DNA of 17,864 nt from Bacillota bacterium (GCA_023405135.1 JAEXYZ010000099.1:1-17864); one strand, 5' to 3'. Shown: positions 6,196 to 14,480, counted from the first letter of the stretch. The notes: generated by a model from the letters alone, not told the origin. Numbers and translations are program-made.

Positions 6196-7566
6196 TTATT
6201 TTTTTCTTTTATGCAAACCTTTTCCGAAATAGAATGCAACTAAAATTAGCAGCCATAGTGGGCCAACATATAAAGCTATTCGTGTATCAGGGAAGAAAGC
6301 CATTATTCCAACTACTCCAATTAAGAAAGCTAATGAAAGATATGAAGTGAATGGATATAAAGGCAATTTATATTTCAATTTTCGTTTTTGTGCTGAAGTT
6401 AAGCTTTTACGGTAACGTAATTGAGATAATAAAATCATACACCATGTCCAAATTGCACCGAATGTGGAAATACTCGTTACCCATGTAAATACTTTCGCAG
6501 GAACTAAATAGTTTAATACTACCCCTATTAATAAAGCTCCCGCAGTAGCTATTACTGCTAAACTAGGCACGCCGTTATTATTTAGCTTTGCATATGATTT
6601 CGGCGCTTCTCCATTTTGTGCTAAGTTGTATAGCATACGTGCTGTACTGAAAATACCGCCATTACAAGAAGATAGTGCTGCTGTTAAAACAACAAAGTTA
6701 ATAATTCCTGCCGCTGCTGGAATACCGATTTTGTCAAATGTTAAAACAAATGGACTACCTTTTGTACCAATTTCTGTCCAAGGATAAATAGACATAATAA
6801 TGAATAAAGCACCTACATAGAAAATAAGAATTCTCCAAAAAACTGTATCGATCGCTTTTGACAATGTTTTTTCAGGATTTTTTACTTCTCCTGCTGTAAT
6901 CCCAATCATTTCAATTCCTAGGAAAGCAAACATAACCATTTGTAAAGACATTAATACCCCGGTAATACCGTTTGGAAGAAGGCCTCCATGCTCCCAGAGA
7001 TTACTAATGCCTGTTGCAATTCCACCATTACCAATACCAAAAACAATGATTCCGATACCAACAATAATCATGAAAATAATCGTAACAATTTTAATTAATG
7101 CAAACCAAAATTCTAGCTCTCCATATGCTTTTACAGCAAGGAAATTTACTGCCGCCATTATAACTAACGCAGCTAATGCCCAAATCCAACGAGGAACATC
7201 AGGGAACCAAAATTCCATATAAATTCCCACTGCTGTAATTTCAGCCATACATGTAACAACCCATAAGAACCAATAATTCCATCCAGTTATAAAGCCTGCA
7301 AGTGGTCCTAAATAATCGCGGGCATACTGGCTAAAAGAACCTGCTACAGGCTTTTGAATTGCCATTTCACCAAGGGCTCTCATAATAAAGAACATAATCA
7401 TGCCGCTAAATCCATAGGCAAATAAAATACCAGGTCCTGCTAATTTAATCGCTGATGCGGAACCTAGAAATAATCCAACCCCAATCGCCGCTCCTAAGGA
7501 CATAAGCGTAATATGTCTCTGTTCTAAACCGCGCTGTAATTGCTTCTGTGATGTAGTGTTTTGCAT
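6196..7566 (-). CDS. APC-superfamily amino acid permease, probably for alanine
   Basis: Integral membrane transporter of about 456 residues with some 12 hydrophobic helices. The AAT-family opening L-E-Q-R-H-I-T-L-M-S-L-G-A-A-I-G-V-G-L-F-L-G carries the glycine-rich substrate loop of helix 1. F-A-F-L-G-I-E-M-I-G-I-T-A-G-E is the matching helix-6 segment, followed by the conserved E-V-K-N-P-E-K-T. These proteins usually import amino acids with protons. The ATG at 7566 is preferred over an in-frame TTG at 7581, because the purine-rich GGGGGAAAAGAG precedes 7566. The gene diverges from adeR and ald, which regulate and perform alanine breakdown, so alanine is the likely substrate; that is context, since AAT sequences do not define specificity. 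Relatives include the alanine, proline and GABA permeases of Bacillus. Confidence 0.88.
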   Translation of the reverse strand: MQNTTSQKQLQRGLEQRHITLMSLGAAIGVGLFLGSASAIKLAGPGILFAYGFSGMIMFFIMRALGEMAIQKPVAGSFSQYARDYLGPLAGFITGWNYWFLWVVTCMAEITAVGIYMEFWFPDVPRWIWALAALVIMAAVNFLAVKAYGELEFWFALIKIVTIIFMIIVGIGIIVFGIGNGGIATGISNLWEHGGLLPNGITGVLMSLQMVMFAFLGIEMIGITAGEVKNPEKTLSKAIDTVFWRILIFYVGALFIIMSIYPWTEIGTKGSPFVLTFDKIGIPAAAGIINFVVLTAALSSCNGGIFSTARMLYNLAQNGEAPKSYAKLNNNGVPSLAVIATAGALLIGVVLNYLVPAKVFTWVTSISTFGAIWTWCMILLSQLRYRKSLTSAQKRKLKYKLPLYPFTSYLSLAFLIGVVGIMAFFPDTRIALYVGPLWLLILVAFYFGKGLHKRKK

Positions 7567-7624
7567 ACTCTTTTCCCCCAATGTGCTTGTCTAAGATGTT
7601 TTTGTGAAGATCCAATCCCCAAGG

Positions 7625-7643
7625 ATAATGAACTTTTCATTAT
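7625..7643. promoter_or_regulatory. Inverted repeat at the permease transcript start
   Basis: Perfect 8-bp arms ATAATGAA and TTCATTAT with a 3-bp spacer. The repeat would lie just downstream of the predicted transcription start (about 7648, minus strand), so it could be a repressor site or a 5'-leader stem-loop. Confidence 0.4.
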
Positions 7644-7654
7644 TCACAATGACG

Positions 7655-7683
7655 TTTATAATGGTGTAATCATACTGTTACAA
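7655..7683 (-). promoter_or_regulatory. SigA-type promoter of the permease gene
   Basis: On the minus strand, TTGTAA (7678-7683), a 17-bp spacer and TATAAA (7655-7660). It lies in the 388-bp divergent region between the permease and adeR, which also holds the adeR promoter and TTTGTGAA-like elements at 7599-7608 and 7643-7650. Confidence 0.55.
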
Positions 7684-7868
7684 TCTTTTTCCAGTGGAAA
7701 GCAACATTCATGATTTGGTAGAATACACTTTGTTCATTTCCGCTTTATTCTACTTGTTAACGATTTCATTGTCGAAAAAACAACATTTTAATCTGAATGA
7801 CGTAATTCTAACATTTATGTGAACGTTTTTTTATTGTTAAATTACACAAAAATAGAATAATAATTTTG

Positions 7869-7897
7869 TTGATTTTCACAATTCGTTAAACTATAAC
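7869..7897 (+). promoter_or_regulatory. SigA-type promoter of adeR
   Basis: TTGATT (7869-7874), a 17-bp spacer and TATAAC (7892-7897), about 57 bp before the adeR start. The spacer contains TTCACAATTC, a half-site of the motif seen upstream of ald, which would allow autoregulation. Confidence 0.5.
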
Positions 7898-7954
7898 TAT
7901 AAGATTATCAAAAAATAAAAATAATTCAATTCTATTTAATAAAGAGGGATTCTT

Positions 7955-9187
7955 ATGACATATAAAAAAACTGATCCTTTCAGATCAAATTTTGATAGTT
8001 TGGAGGAATTTGCCGATACTGTAAGTGAGATTCTTCATTGTCCTATTACTATAGAAGATGCAAACCATCGTCTAATTGCCTATAGTACACATGATGAAAG
8101 AACAGACCCGGCAAGAGTTTCTACTATAATTGGTCGCCGTGTTCCTGAAAAAGTAATTAATGCTCTTTGGAAGGAAGGCGTAATTCCCGCTCTATTAAAA
8201 AGTCGTGAGCCTATTCGGGTAAAAACGATGGATGGTATCGGTTTAGGTGATCGCGTAGCTGTTTCAATATGGAAGAAAGATGAAGTCCTTGGCTTTATTT
8301 GGGCTTTAGAAGTGGATAAACCTTTAGATGAACAGGCTTTAGTTTTGTTGAAACAAGCTGCTGAAGCAACAAAAAATAAGCTTTTGCAACTCCAAACACG
8401 GAAAAATAAAAAAGAAGAGCACTTCCAAGAATTCTTTTGGAAGTTGCTTACAGGGCATATCCAGTCAAACGAAGAAACGATGGAAAACTTTCAAATGCTG
8501 CAAATTAGCCCACCCTCTTCATTTGGAATCGCAGTTCTCCAATTTCAAAAGGATATTACTACCGAAGAGGAAAAGCAAATTTCATACTTATTACAAACAA
8601 ATCAGCGTTTAAAAACTGCTCTATATACAATTGATCATCATCATCTCATTTTATTAATTTCCCTTGATGGTATACAGCAGCCTTTAAACACACTAAATGA
8701 TTTTGTCATTGAATTTGTTCATAAAATGGAAGAACGATTCCAGGTAAAAGCTATCAATCCGGCGTTTAGCAGCCTTTACAATGATTATCAAAAGGTTGAA
8801 AAAGCATATCGTGAAGCATTAACTGTTTTGTCAATGAAAGAAAAGTTTCCATCGGAAGTAAATGACATTCACGGATATCAAAATCTAGGTATTTATCAGT
8901 TTTTCGATATCCTATTGGAGAAACGCACAAAAGATGGTTACGAAAACCATGCATTAAAGAAGCTTCATGAATACGATGAAAAACATAACAGTGACCTTGT
9001 GGAAACACTAGAAGTCTTTTTAAATAAAGATAATAATATAAATGAAGCGGCAAAAGCTTTGAATGTCCATACAAATACATTGAATTATAGATTAAAACGG
9101 ATTAGTGAAATCGGAGAGATTAATCTGAAGGATCCAAATAAAAAAATGATACTATACATTGATCTCAAGCTGGAAAAGTTTAAATAA
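7955..9187 (+). CDS. adeR: PucR-family transcriptional activator AdeR
   Basis: DNA-binding regulator of 410 residues with the PucR layout: an N-terminal GAF-like sensor (about 15-150, with the P-I-T-I-E-D-A-N-H-R-L-I-A-Y-S opening), a middle region, and a C-terminal PucR-type helix-turn-helix at about 357-389 (N-E-A-A-K-A-L-N-V-H-T-N-T-L-N-Y-R-L-K-R-I). In Bacillus subtilis AdeR activates the next gene, ald; here ald follows on the same strand after 260 bp. Length and domain order match that family. GAGGGA precedes the ATG. The effector is probably alanine or a derivative (inferred). TTTGTGAA/TTCACAA elements in the adeR, permease and ald promoters are candidate binding sites. Confidence 0.88.
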   Translation: MTYKKTDPFRSNFDSLEEFADTVSEILHCPITIEDANHRLIAYSTHDERTDPARVSTIIGRRVPEKVINALWKEGVIPALLKSREPIRVKTMDGIGLGDRVAVSIWKKDEVLGFIWALEVDKPLDEQALVLLKQAAEATKNKLLQLQTRKNKKEEHFQEFFWKLLTGHIQSNEETMENFQMLQISPPSSFGIAVLQFQKDITTEEEKQISYLLQTNQRLKTALYTIDHHHLILLISLDGIQQPLNTLNDFVIEFVHKMEERFQVKAINPAFSSLYNDYQKVEKAYREALTVLSMKEKFPSEVNDIHGYQNLGIYQFFDILLEKRTKDGYENHALKKLHEYDEKHNSDLVETLEVFLNKDNNINEAAKALNVHTNTLNYRLKRISEIGEINLKDPNKKMILYIDLKLEKFK

Positions 9188-9316
9188 AGTTAAACTTTAT
9201 TGAGGGTATTTGTAAAATATTTTTTTACTCCATTTAGTGGATTAATTGCCTATTCTTACACGTTTTTTTAAATTTTCAGTAGCGATTTCACTTCACATCA
9301 ACGTGTCAATTTTGTG

Positions 9317-9344
9317 AACTTTTTGTGATAATTCACAAAAAGTT
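9317..9344. promoter_or_regulatory. Palindromic operator upstream of ald (candidate AdeR site)
   Basis: Perfect 12-bp arms AACTTTTTGTGA (9317-9328) and TCACAAAAAGTT (9333-9344) around a 4-bp centre. It is followed in the ald leader by TATACT (9393-9398), a good -10 without a -35 hexamer. If transcription starts near 9405 the palindrome is centred about 75 bp upstream, fitting an activator. My recollection is that B. subtilis AdeR also needs an inverted repeat about 75 bp upstream of ald; this should be confirmed. Confidence 0.65.
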
Positions 9345-9447
9345 GTGCAATCTTTCTCCTTTATTAACAAAGAAAATACTTGCGAAACATTCTATACTGA
9401 ATTCACAAAGACAGTACAAAGCAAGTTTTTAAAGGAGGAAGTACGAT

Positions 9448-10581
9448 ATGATCATCGGTGTACCAAAAGAAATTAAAAATAATGAAAATCGCGTTGCCCT
9501 TACTCCAGCTGGAGTTGTTTCTTTCTTAAGTGCTGGACACAAAGTATTAGTAGAAAAAGACGCTGGTATTGGAAGTGGCTTTACAAATGAGGATTACGCT
9601 AATGCAGGTGCAGAAATTATTGACAGTGCAGCAAATGTTTGGGCACAATCTGAAATGATTATGAAGGTAAAAGAGCCTCTAGAAAGTGAATATGAATATT
9701 TCCGTTCAGGCTTAATTTTATTCACATACTTACACTTAGCTGCTGAGCCTTCTTTAGCTCAAGCTCTTAAAGATAAAGGTGTTATTGCCATTGCATATGA
9801 AACAGTTGAAGTAAATCGCTCTCTTCCACTGCTTACTCCAATGAGTGAAGTTGCTGGCCGTATGTCTGTTCAAATCGGTGCACAATTCCTACAAAAAACA
9901 AATGGTGGCCAAGGTATACTTCTTGCAGGCGTACCTGGTGTAGAACGAGGTAAAGTAACAATCATTGGCGGTGGTATCGTTGGAACAAACGCTGCAAAAA
10001 TGGCAATCGGTATCGGAGCAGATGTAACAATTATTGACTTAAGTGCTGATCGTCTACGTCAATTAGATGATATCTTTGGCAATCAAATTAAAACATTAAT
10101 GTCTAATCCATTTAATATTGCAGAAGCGGTAAAAGATGCAGACCTTTTAATTGGTGCGGTTTTAATCCCTGGTGCAAAAGCTCCTAAACTTGTATCTGAA
10201 GAAATGGTAAAAACAATGAAACCGGGATCTGTTATTGTAGACGTTGCTATCGACCAAGGCGGTATCGTTGAAACAAGTGATCATGTTACGACTCATGATA
10301 ACCCAGTTTTTGAGAGACACGGAGTTCTTCACTATTCTGTTGCTAACATGCCAGGTGCTGTTCCTAGAACATCTACGATTGCTTTAACAAACGTTACAGT
10401 TCCTTACGCTTTACAAATTGCAAACAAAGGTGTGTTCAAAGCGATTGCTGAAAACCAAGCATTAAAACTTGGTGTAAACGTGGCAAACGGTGAAATCACA
10501 TATGAAGCTGTAGCAAGAGACCTTGGGTATGAATATGTACCTGTTGAAAAAGCACTAGAAAAAGAATTAGCAACATACTAA
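9448..10581 (+). CDS. ald: Alanine dehydrogenase
   Basis: Cytoplasmic NAD-dependent enzyme (377 residues, normal for the family) that oxidatively deaminates L-alanine to pyruvate and ammonia. It opens M-I-I-G-V-P-K-E-I-K-N-N-E-N-R-V-A with substrate-binding R15. K75 (M-K-V-K-E-P) and H96 (Y-L-H-L-A) match the catalytic lysine and histidine. The nucleotide-binding fold has I-I-G-G-G-I-V-G-T-N-A-A-K near residue 172, and the conserved V-A-I-D-Q-G-G lies near 270. A strong AAAGGAGG precedes the ATG. It is monocistronic, with a palindromic activator site upstream and a strong terminator downstream. With the divergent permease and AdeR it forms an alanine-use module; in Bacillus, Ald also supports sporulation. 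Confidence 0.97.
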   Translation: MIIGVPKEIKNNENRVALTPAGVVSFLSAGHKVLVEKDAGIGSGFTNEDYANAGAEIIDSAANVWAQSEMIMKVKEPLESEYEYFRSGLILFTYLHLAAEPSLAQALKDKGVIAIAYETVEVNRSLPLLTPMSEVAGRMSVQIGAQFLQKTNGGQGILLAGVPGVERGKVTIIGGGIVGTNAAKMAIGIGADVTIIDLSADRLRQLDDIFGNQIKTLMSNPFNIAEAVKDADLLIGAVLIPGAKAPKLVSEEMVKTMKPGSVIVDVAIDQGGIVETSDHVTTHDNPVFERHGVLHYSVANMPGAVPRTSTIALTNVTVPYALQIANKGVFKAIAENQALKLGVNVANGEITYEAVARDLGYEYVPVEKALEKELATY

Positions 10582-10607
10582 TCATTAGTTCACTATATAA
10601 TATAATT

Positions 10608-10637
10608 CCCCCTCAAGAGTGCATTGAGGGGGTTTTT
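10608..10637 (+). terminator. Intrinsic terminator of ald
   Basis: CCCCCTCAA (10608-10616) and TTGAGGGGG (10624-10632) form a perfect 9-bp stem with a 7-nt loop, followed by TTTTT. It separates ald from the convergent tartrate operon. Confidence 0.92.
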
Positions 10638-10739
10638 ATTCAGTGAGATGGTATTATGGTTGAAAAAATTTATTACCGTAATTTAGGGAAAAACGGTTAA
10701 CTAGTAGAATACAGTTATTTTAATAAATGTAATAAAACT

Positions 10740-11546
10740 CTATTTAACAAAGTTACTAAGCTTACCAATATTCTCTATCTCAACAACTACAACATCTCCT
10801 GATTTCATTGGGCAACTTCCTGAAGGGGAGCCAGTTGCCAAAACATCTCCAGGTTCTAAAGTCATAACCTGTGAAATCCAACTAATTAGATAAGGTATTG
10901 AAAGTGACATTTGATTAGTATTTCCATCCTGTACAACTTCACCATTTAATGTTGTAGTTATTCTTAAATTAGTTGGATCTATACCCGTTACAATACATGG
11001 ACCTATTGGACCAAAAGTATCAAAACCTTTTCCCCTTGTAAATTGCGGATCACTTTTTGTTAAGTCTCGTGCAGTAACATCATTAAATACAGTACAGCCA
11101 AAAACGTAATCTAGGGCTTCTTCTTCTTTTATATTTTTACCATTTCTACCAATAATAAGTGCTACTTCACCCTCCATTTCTACCTGATTTGTTAAATCGC
11201 TTGATGGCAGGATAATTTCGCCTTGATCTGGAATCAAGGAAGATGTTGGTTTCAAAAATAAAAATGGTTCTTTAAGGTTTGCTTTTCCACCAGTCTCAAT
11301 TGCATGTTCAGTAAACGTCCAACCAAAGTTTACAATTTTTGAAGGAACTACTGGCTCTAGAATTTTAACATCGCTATAATTAATTCTCTCACCATCATTA
11401 TTTTCAAATTCATTATTTACAACATCAATAAAATCTTTGGACAATTGTAGAATTTCGTTCCCCTCAACACGTCCATAAAAAACATTACCATCTAGTTTTT
11501 GATATCTCACAATTGTTTGAGATTTTTGTAACACTTGCATATCCAA
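10740..11546 (-). CDS. FAH-family hydrolase/tautomerase of the tartrate operon
   Basis: Cytoplasmic enzyme of about 268 residues with the fumarylacetoacetate-hydrolase fold. The likely metal ligands are E125 and E127 (M-E-G-E-V-A-L-I-I-G) and D156 (F-N-D-V-T-A-R-D). Other family marks are K-G-F-D-T-F-G-P-I-G-P near 173 and T-G-S-P-S-G near the end. Members act on 2-oxo/enol acids: acylpyruvate hydrolases, oxaloacetate decarboxylases (FAHD1) and oxaloacetate tautomerases (FAHD2). The gene begins 17 bp after ttdB, whose product releases enol-oxaloacetate, so tautomerisation or decarboxylation of oxaloacetate is the best inference; sequence alone does not decide. GGGAG at 11554-11558 lies 7 nt before a TTG at 11546 but 13 nt before the ATG at 11540, so TTG is preferred; the ATG remains possible. 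Confidence 0.85.
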   Translation of the reverse strand: MDMQVLQKSQTIVRYQKLDGNVFYGRVEGNEILQLSKDFIDVVNNEFENNDGERINYSDVKILEPVVPSKIVNFGWTFTEHAIETGGKANLKEPFLFLKPTSSLIPDQGEIILPSSDLTNQVEMEGEVALIIGRNGKNIKEEEALDYVFGCTVFNDVTARDLTKSDPQFTRGKGFDTFGPIGPCIVTGIDPTNLRITTTLNGEVVQDGNTNQMSLSIPYLISWISQVMTLEPGDVLATGSPSGSCPMKSGDVVVVEIENIGKLSNFVK

Positions 11547-11563
11547 TCAAAAACTCCCTTAAA

Positions 11564-12175
11564 TTACTTAATGAATCTTACTTGTTGACTAATATATTCA
11601 TATTGTTCTTCTTTTCTTTTATTGAATTCTATCTTATTTTCTTCGAAGATATTATTTCCTTCTGTATCTATTGAAACAATAAGAGGTCCAAATTCTTTTA
11701 CTTCACAAACCCAAAGTGATTCAGGCATACCAAGATCTTTCCAATGTACTTCTTTGATTTCTTCAACCTTAGTTGCACCATAAACAGCATTTCCAGCTGG
11801 GAAAACTAAATGCAGCGCTTTATGAGTTTTACATCCTTCCTCTGTATTCTTGCCCATTCCTCCTTTACCTACAATGAGTTTTACACCTGTTTCTTCTATA
11901 AATTCTTTTTCGAATTTTTCCATTCTCATGCTCGTTGTAGGACCGATGGAAACAATTTCATATTGTTCATTACCGAGATCTCGAACAATCGGACCAGCAT
12001 GAAAGATTGCTTTCCCTTTTAGATCGATAGGTAATGGAATTTTCTCTTCAATAAGTCTTCTATGAGCAACATCTCTACAAGTTACTAGTGTGCCAGTTAA
12101 ATAAATAATATCTCCAATTCTAATATCCTTTAAATCTTCATCTTTAATTGGAGTTGTTAATACTTTTTTACTCAT
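11564..12175 (-). CDS. ttdB: L(+)-tartrate dehydratase beta subunit
   Basis: Small subunit (203 residues) of the two-chain iron-sulfur hydro-lyase that converts L-tartrate to oxaloacetate and water. It corresponds to the C-terminal swivelling domain of class I fumarases. The match to E. coli TtdB as I remember it is close throughout: the start K-V-L-T-T-P-I-K, then D-I-I-Y-L-T-G-T-L-V-T-C-R-D, G-K-A-I-F-H-A-G-P, S-I-G-P-T-T-S-M-R-M, G-K-G-G-M-G, L-G-M-P-E-S-L-W-V-C and F-G-P-L-I-V-S-I-D-T. Its ATG overlaps the ttdA stop codon (ATGA, 12172-12175), pointing to translational coupling, with GAGGGGG just inside ttdA. Fumarase remains an alternative activity. Confidence 0.9.
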   Translation of the reverse strand: MSKKVLTTPIKDEDLKDIRIGDIIYLTGTLVTCRDVAHRRLIEEKIPLPIDLKGKAIFHAGPIVRDLGNEQYEIVSIGPTTSMRMEKFEKEFIEETGVKLIVGKGGMGKNTEEGCKTHKALHLVFPAGNAVYGATKVEEIKEVHWKDLGMPESLWVCEVKEFGPLIVSIDTEGNNIFEENKIEFNKRKEEQYEYISQQVRFIK

Positions 12176-13071
12176 AGTGTTACCCCCTCATGTGTATCAA
12201 TTACATAATTCAAATCTCTATCAAAGGTAATTTTCCCTCTTCTATGAGACCAGCATCCCGTATTGACAGCCACTCCAATAGTAGAAGGATGTCTGGCAGT
12301 ATTCACAACATTAACACCCATAACAGACTTAGACCCTTTTAACCCTTGAGGTCCAAGGCCAATTGCATTAATCCCATCTTCAAGAAGTTGTTCCATTTTT
12401 GCGGCATTTTCATTTTCATTTCGACTTCCAACAGGTCTCATTAAAGCTAACTTTGAGTTTAATGCCGCTGTTTCTACTGAAGTTCCAACTCCAACTCCAA
12501 CTAGAAGCGGTGGACAAGCATTAAGTCCATAGCTTGTCATACGATCTAGAACAAACTTTACAACCCCTTCGTAACCTTCACCAGGCATTAGGACTGTTGC
12601 TACACCAGGTAATGTACATCCTCCACCAGCCATATAAGTATAAATTTCCACTTTATCACTATCTTCTTCGATTTCCCAAAAGATACTCGGCGTCCCGTTT
12701 CCAATGTTTTTTCCAGTATTGTATTCATCAAATGTTTCAACTGAATTGTGGCGCAAAGGAGTTTCTTTAGTGGATTTAAACACACTCTCTCTTAAAATAT
12801 TATCCAATTGTCCTATTAACGGAAAATTCTCGCCACACTTTACAAAAAATTGGAGAACACCAGTATCTTGACATGAAGGTCTCTTTAACTCAAAAGCTAG
12901 TTGTTGGTTTTCAAACATTGTTTTGTAAATAATCTTTGCAAGGTGATTATCTTCTTCTTCACTTAATTCCTTTAATTTTTTTTCTACATCATCAGGTAGT
13001 TTGTAGCTAACTAGTGAAACAAATTTTGACATCAAACCAGTCATTTTTTCTTTCTGTTGCTTTTTATCCAT
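12172..13071 (-). CDS. ttdA: L(+)-tartrate dehydratase alpha subunit
   Basis: Large, [4Fe-4S]-bearing subunit (299 residues) of the heteromeric dehydratase, equal to the N-terminal domain of class I fumarases. Visible motifs are R-P-S-C-Q-D-T-G (C67), P-L-R-H-N-S-V-E, G-G-G-C-T-L-P-G (C152), L-N-A-C-P-P (C186), R-P-V-G-S-R, A-R-H-P-S-T-I-G-V-A-V and T-G-C-W-S-H-R-R-G (C273). The cluster ligands are expected among these cysteines. The resemblance to E. coli TtdA (303 residues) is high from end to end, which favours tartrate over fumarate. GAGGAG precedes the ATG. The gene lies 28 bp after the transporter and overlaps ttdB by 4 nt. The cluster type would make the enzyme oxygen-sensitive. Confidence 0.9.
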   Translation of the reverse strand: MDKKQQKEKMTGLMSKFVSLVSYKLPDDVEKKLKELSEEEDNHLAKIIYKTMFENQQLAFELKRPSCQDTGVLQFFVKCGENFPLIGQLDNILRESVFKSTKETPLRHNSVETFDEYNTGKNIGNGTPSIFWEIEEDSDKVEIYTYMAGGGCTLPGVATVLMPGEGYEGVVKFVLDRMTSYGLNACPPLLVGVGVGTSVETAALNSKLALMRPVGSRNENENAAKMEQLLEDGINAIGLGPQGLKGSKSVMGVNVVNTARHPSTIGVAVNTGCWSHRRGKITFDRDLNYVIDTHEGVTL

Positions 13072-13099
13072 AAAAACACTCCTCGTAATTTTCTTTTAC

Positions 13100-14377
13100 T
13101 TAATTCGTGTAGAACGGGAAGAAAATAGGTAATAAAATCATACCTGCTATTATTAAAATAATAATTAGTGGTACACCGACCTTTACATAGTCCGTAAATT
13201 TATAGCCACCTATGCCATAAACCATTGTGTTTGCCGGCATTCCAATTGGTGTTGCAAGAGCTAAAGAACCACCAATTACTGTTGCCATTAAAACCGCTCT
13301 TGGATCTGCGCCCATTGCACTGGCAATAGAAAGACCAATTGGCACTAGTAGAGCTGTCGTAGCAGTATTGGACATAAAATTTGTCATAACAGCAGAGAGC
13401 AATAAAATAACAAACAAAAGAATGTATGGCGACGGATTGCTTCCTAAAGTTCCAATGATTGTATCTGCAATTAACGCCCCTGTTCCGGCTGTATCAATGG
13501 CTTTTGCCAATGCAAGTGAACCTACAAATAGAAGAATCGTATTCATATCAATTGATTTCATTGCATTTTTTTCAGAAATAACTCCTGTTGCAACTAAAAT
13601 CATTGCTCCAATCCATGCTGATATATATAATTTCACTCCAATTTGCTTTTCAAATATCATTGCAACAATCGTTAATACAAGAACAATTAAAGCTGTATAC
13701 TGTTTCCATTTCGGTACATTCGAATAATCAATTTGCTTACTATAAACAGAATCTTTATCAAGATCATTATCTTTTCTATTTGGTAAGAGCTTGTAGCCAA
13801 ACAAACTAAAATACAAAATTCCGATAATTAACATTGGCAGCCCTACTTTTGCATATTCAAAAAAGCCAAATTCCATATTGATTTCTTGAAGTGCCGACTG
13901 TGCAATCATATTACCTGGTGCACCAATTAAACTGAGATTCCCTCCTAAAGCTGCTGCTATAACCAACGGAAGCAACAATCTAGAGCGTGAGAAACCAGAT
14001 CTAGCAGCAATACCTATAACTACGGGTATAAAAACTGCAGCCGTTCCTGTATTAGAAAGAAATCCGGACATTAAACCTGTAATGACCATAACAGCAATAA
14101 TTAATTGCTTTTCTGTTTTAGCAAATTTTGTAACAATTCCCCCAACCTTTAGGGCCATTCCAGTATCAAAAAAAGCAGCACCGACAATAAACATCGCCAT
14201 AAATAGAAGAACATTACTGTCTATAAAACCAGCAAAAGCATCTGCCGGTTCAAGAACCCCTGTTACTGTCAGACCGACTGCAACAATCATTGCTGTAACA
14301 GGTATTGGAATTTTCTCCCATGCAAACATAACAATTGCGAAAATTAAAAACAGTAGTGTAATAATTTCTGCACTCAT
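13100..14377 (-). CDS. SLC13/DASS-type dicarboxylate transporter
   Basis: Membrane transporter of 425 residues with about 11-12 hydrophobic segments in two inverted halves. Each half holds the sodium/substrate S-N-T motif of the divalent-anion:sodium symporter family: L-S-N-T-G-T-A-A (S108-T110) and M-S-N-T-A-T-T-A (S336-T338), with glycine-rich loops near 144-156 (G-G-N-L-S-L-I-G-A-P-G-N) and 369-383. A charged cytoplasmic linker lies at about 199-225. As the first gene of the tartrate operon it most likely imports L-tartrate, by sodium symport or by exchange for succinate as E. coli TtdT does. It belongs to the same broad superfamily but is not recognised as TtdT itself. AAAGGGGATG precedes the ATG. 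Confidence 0.86.
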   Translation of the reverse strand: MSAEIITLLFLIFAIVMFAWEKIPIPVTAMIVAVGLTVTGVLEPADAFAGFIDSNVLLFMAMFIVGAAFFDTGMALKVGGIVTKFAKTEKQLIIAVMVITGLMSGFLSNTGTAAVFIPVVIGIAARSGFSRSRLLLPLVIAAALGGNLSLIGAPGNMIAQSALQEINMEFGFFEYAKVGLPMLIIGILYFSLFGYKLLPNRKDNDLDKDSVYSKQIDYSNVPKWKQYTALIVLVLTIVAMIFEKQIGVKLYISAWIGAMILVATGVISEKNAMKSIDMNTILLFVGSLALAKAIDTAGTGALIADTIIGTLGSNPSPYILLFVILLLSAVMTNFMSNTATTALLVPIGLSIASAMGADPRAVLMATVIGGSLALATPIGMPANTMVYGIGGYKFTDYVKVGVPLIIILIIAGMILLPIFFPFYTN

Positions 14378-14406
14378 ACAACATCCCCTTTCCCTCTTAT
14401 AAGCTT

Positions 14407-14418
14407 GAAGACGTCTTC
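14407..14418. promoter_or_regulatory. 12-bp perfect palindrome in the tartrate operon leader
   Basis: GAAGACGTCTTC lies about 30 bp upstream of the transporter start, between the ribosome site and the cre site. It could be an operator or a leader stem; no factor can be named. Confidence 0.3.
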
Positions 14419-14438
14419 TAAATAAAATATTAGAACTT

Positions 14439-14452
14439 TGAAAACGCTTACG
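14439..14452. promoter_or_regulatory. cre site (CcpA) upstream of the tartrate operon
   Basis: TGAAAACGCTTACG matches the catabolite-responsive element consensus TGWAANCGNTNWCA in all but the last base. It lies about 62 bp before the transporter start codon, consistent with carbon catabolite repression of tartrate use. No strong -35/-10 pair is visible nearby, as expected for an activator-dependent promoter. Confidence 0.65.
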
Positions 14453-14480
14453 CTATTCAATTATTTAAGTTGCTTTTATG

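Noticed and set aside
8766..9080. 104-codon minus-strand frame within adeR
   Set aside because: Shadow of the adeR reading frame; no ribosome site and no protein-like motif.
9273..9287. Partial CodY-box-like sequence (AATTTTCAG) upstream of ald
   Set aside because: Only about 11 of 15 consensus positions match by eye, in AT-rich DNA; below what I would call.
10640..10739. Weak hairpin (ACGGT/ACCGT) considered as terminator of the tartrate operon
   Set aside because: A 5-bp stem with a long loop; a T-rich run follows on the minus strand, but the stem is too weak to call.
12600..12785. 61-codon minus-strand frame within ttdA, considered as an internal gene
   Set aside because: Alternative frame of an intact, strongly conserved gene; no separate ribosome site.
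13227..13727. 166-codon plus-strand frame opposite the transporter gene
   Set aside because: It lies wholly antisense to a clear SLC13-family gene, has no ribosome site, and its composition is the mirror of a hydrophobic protein.
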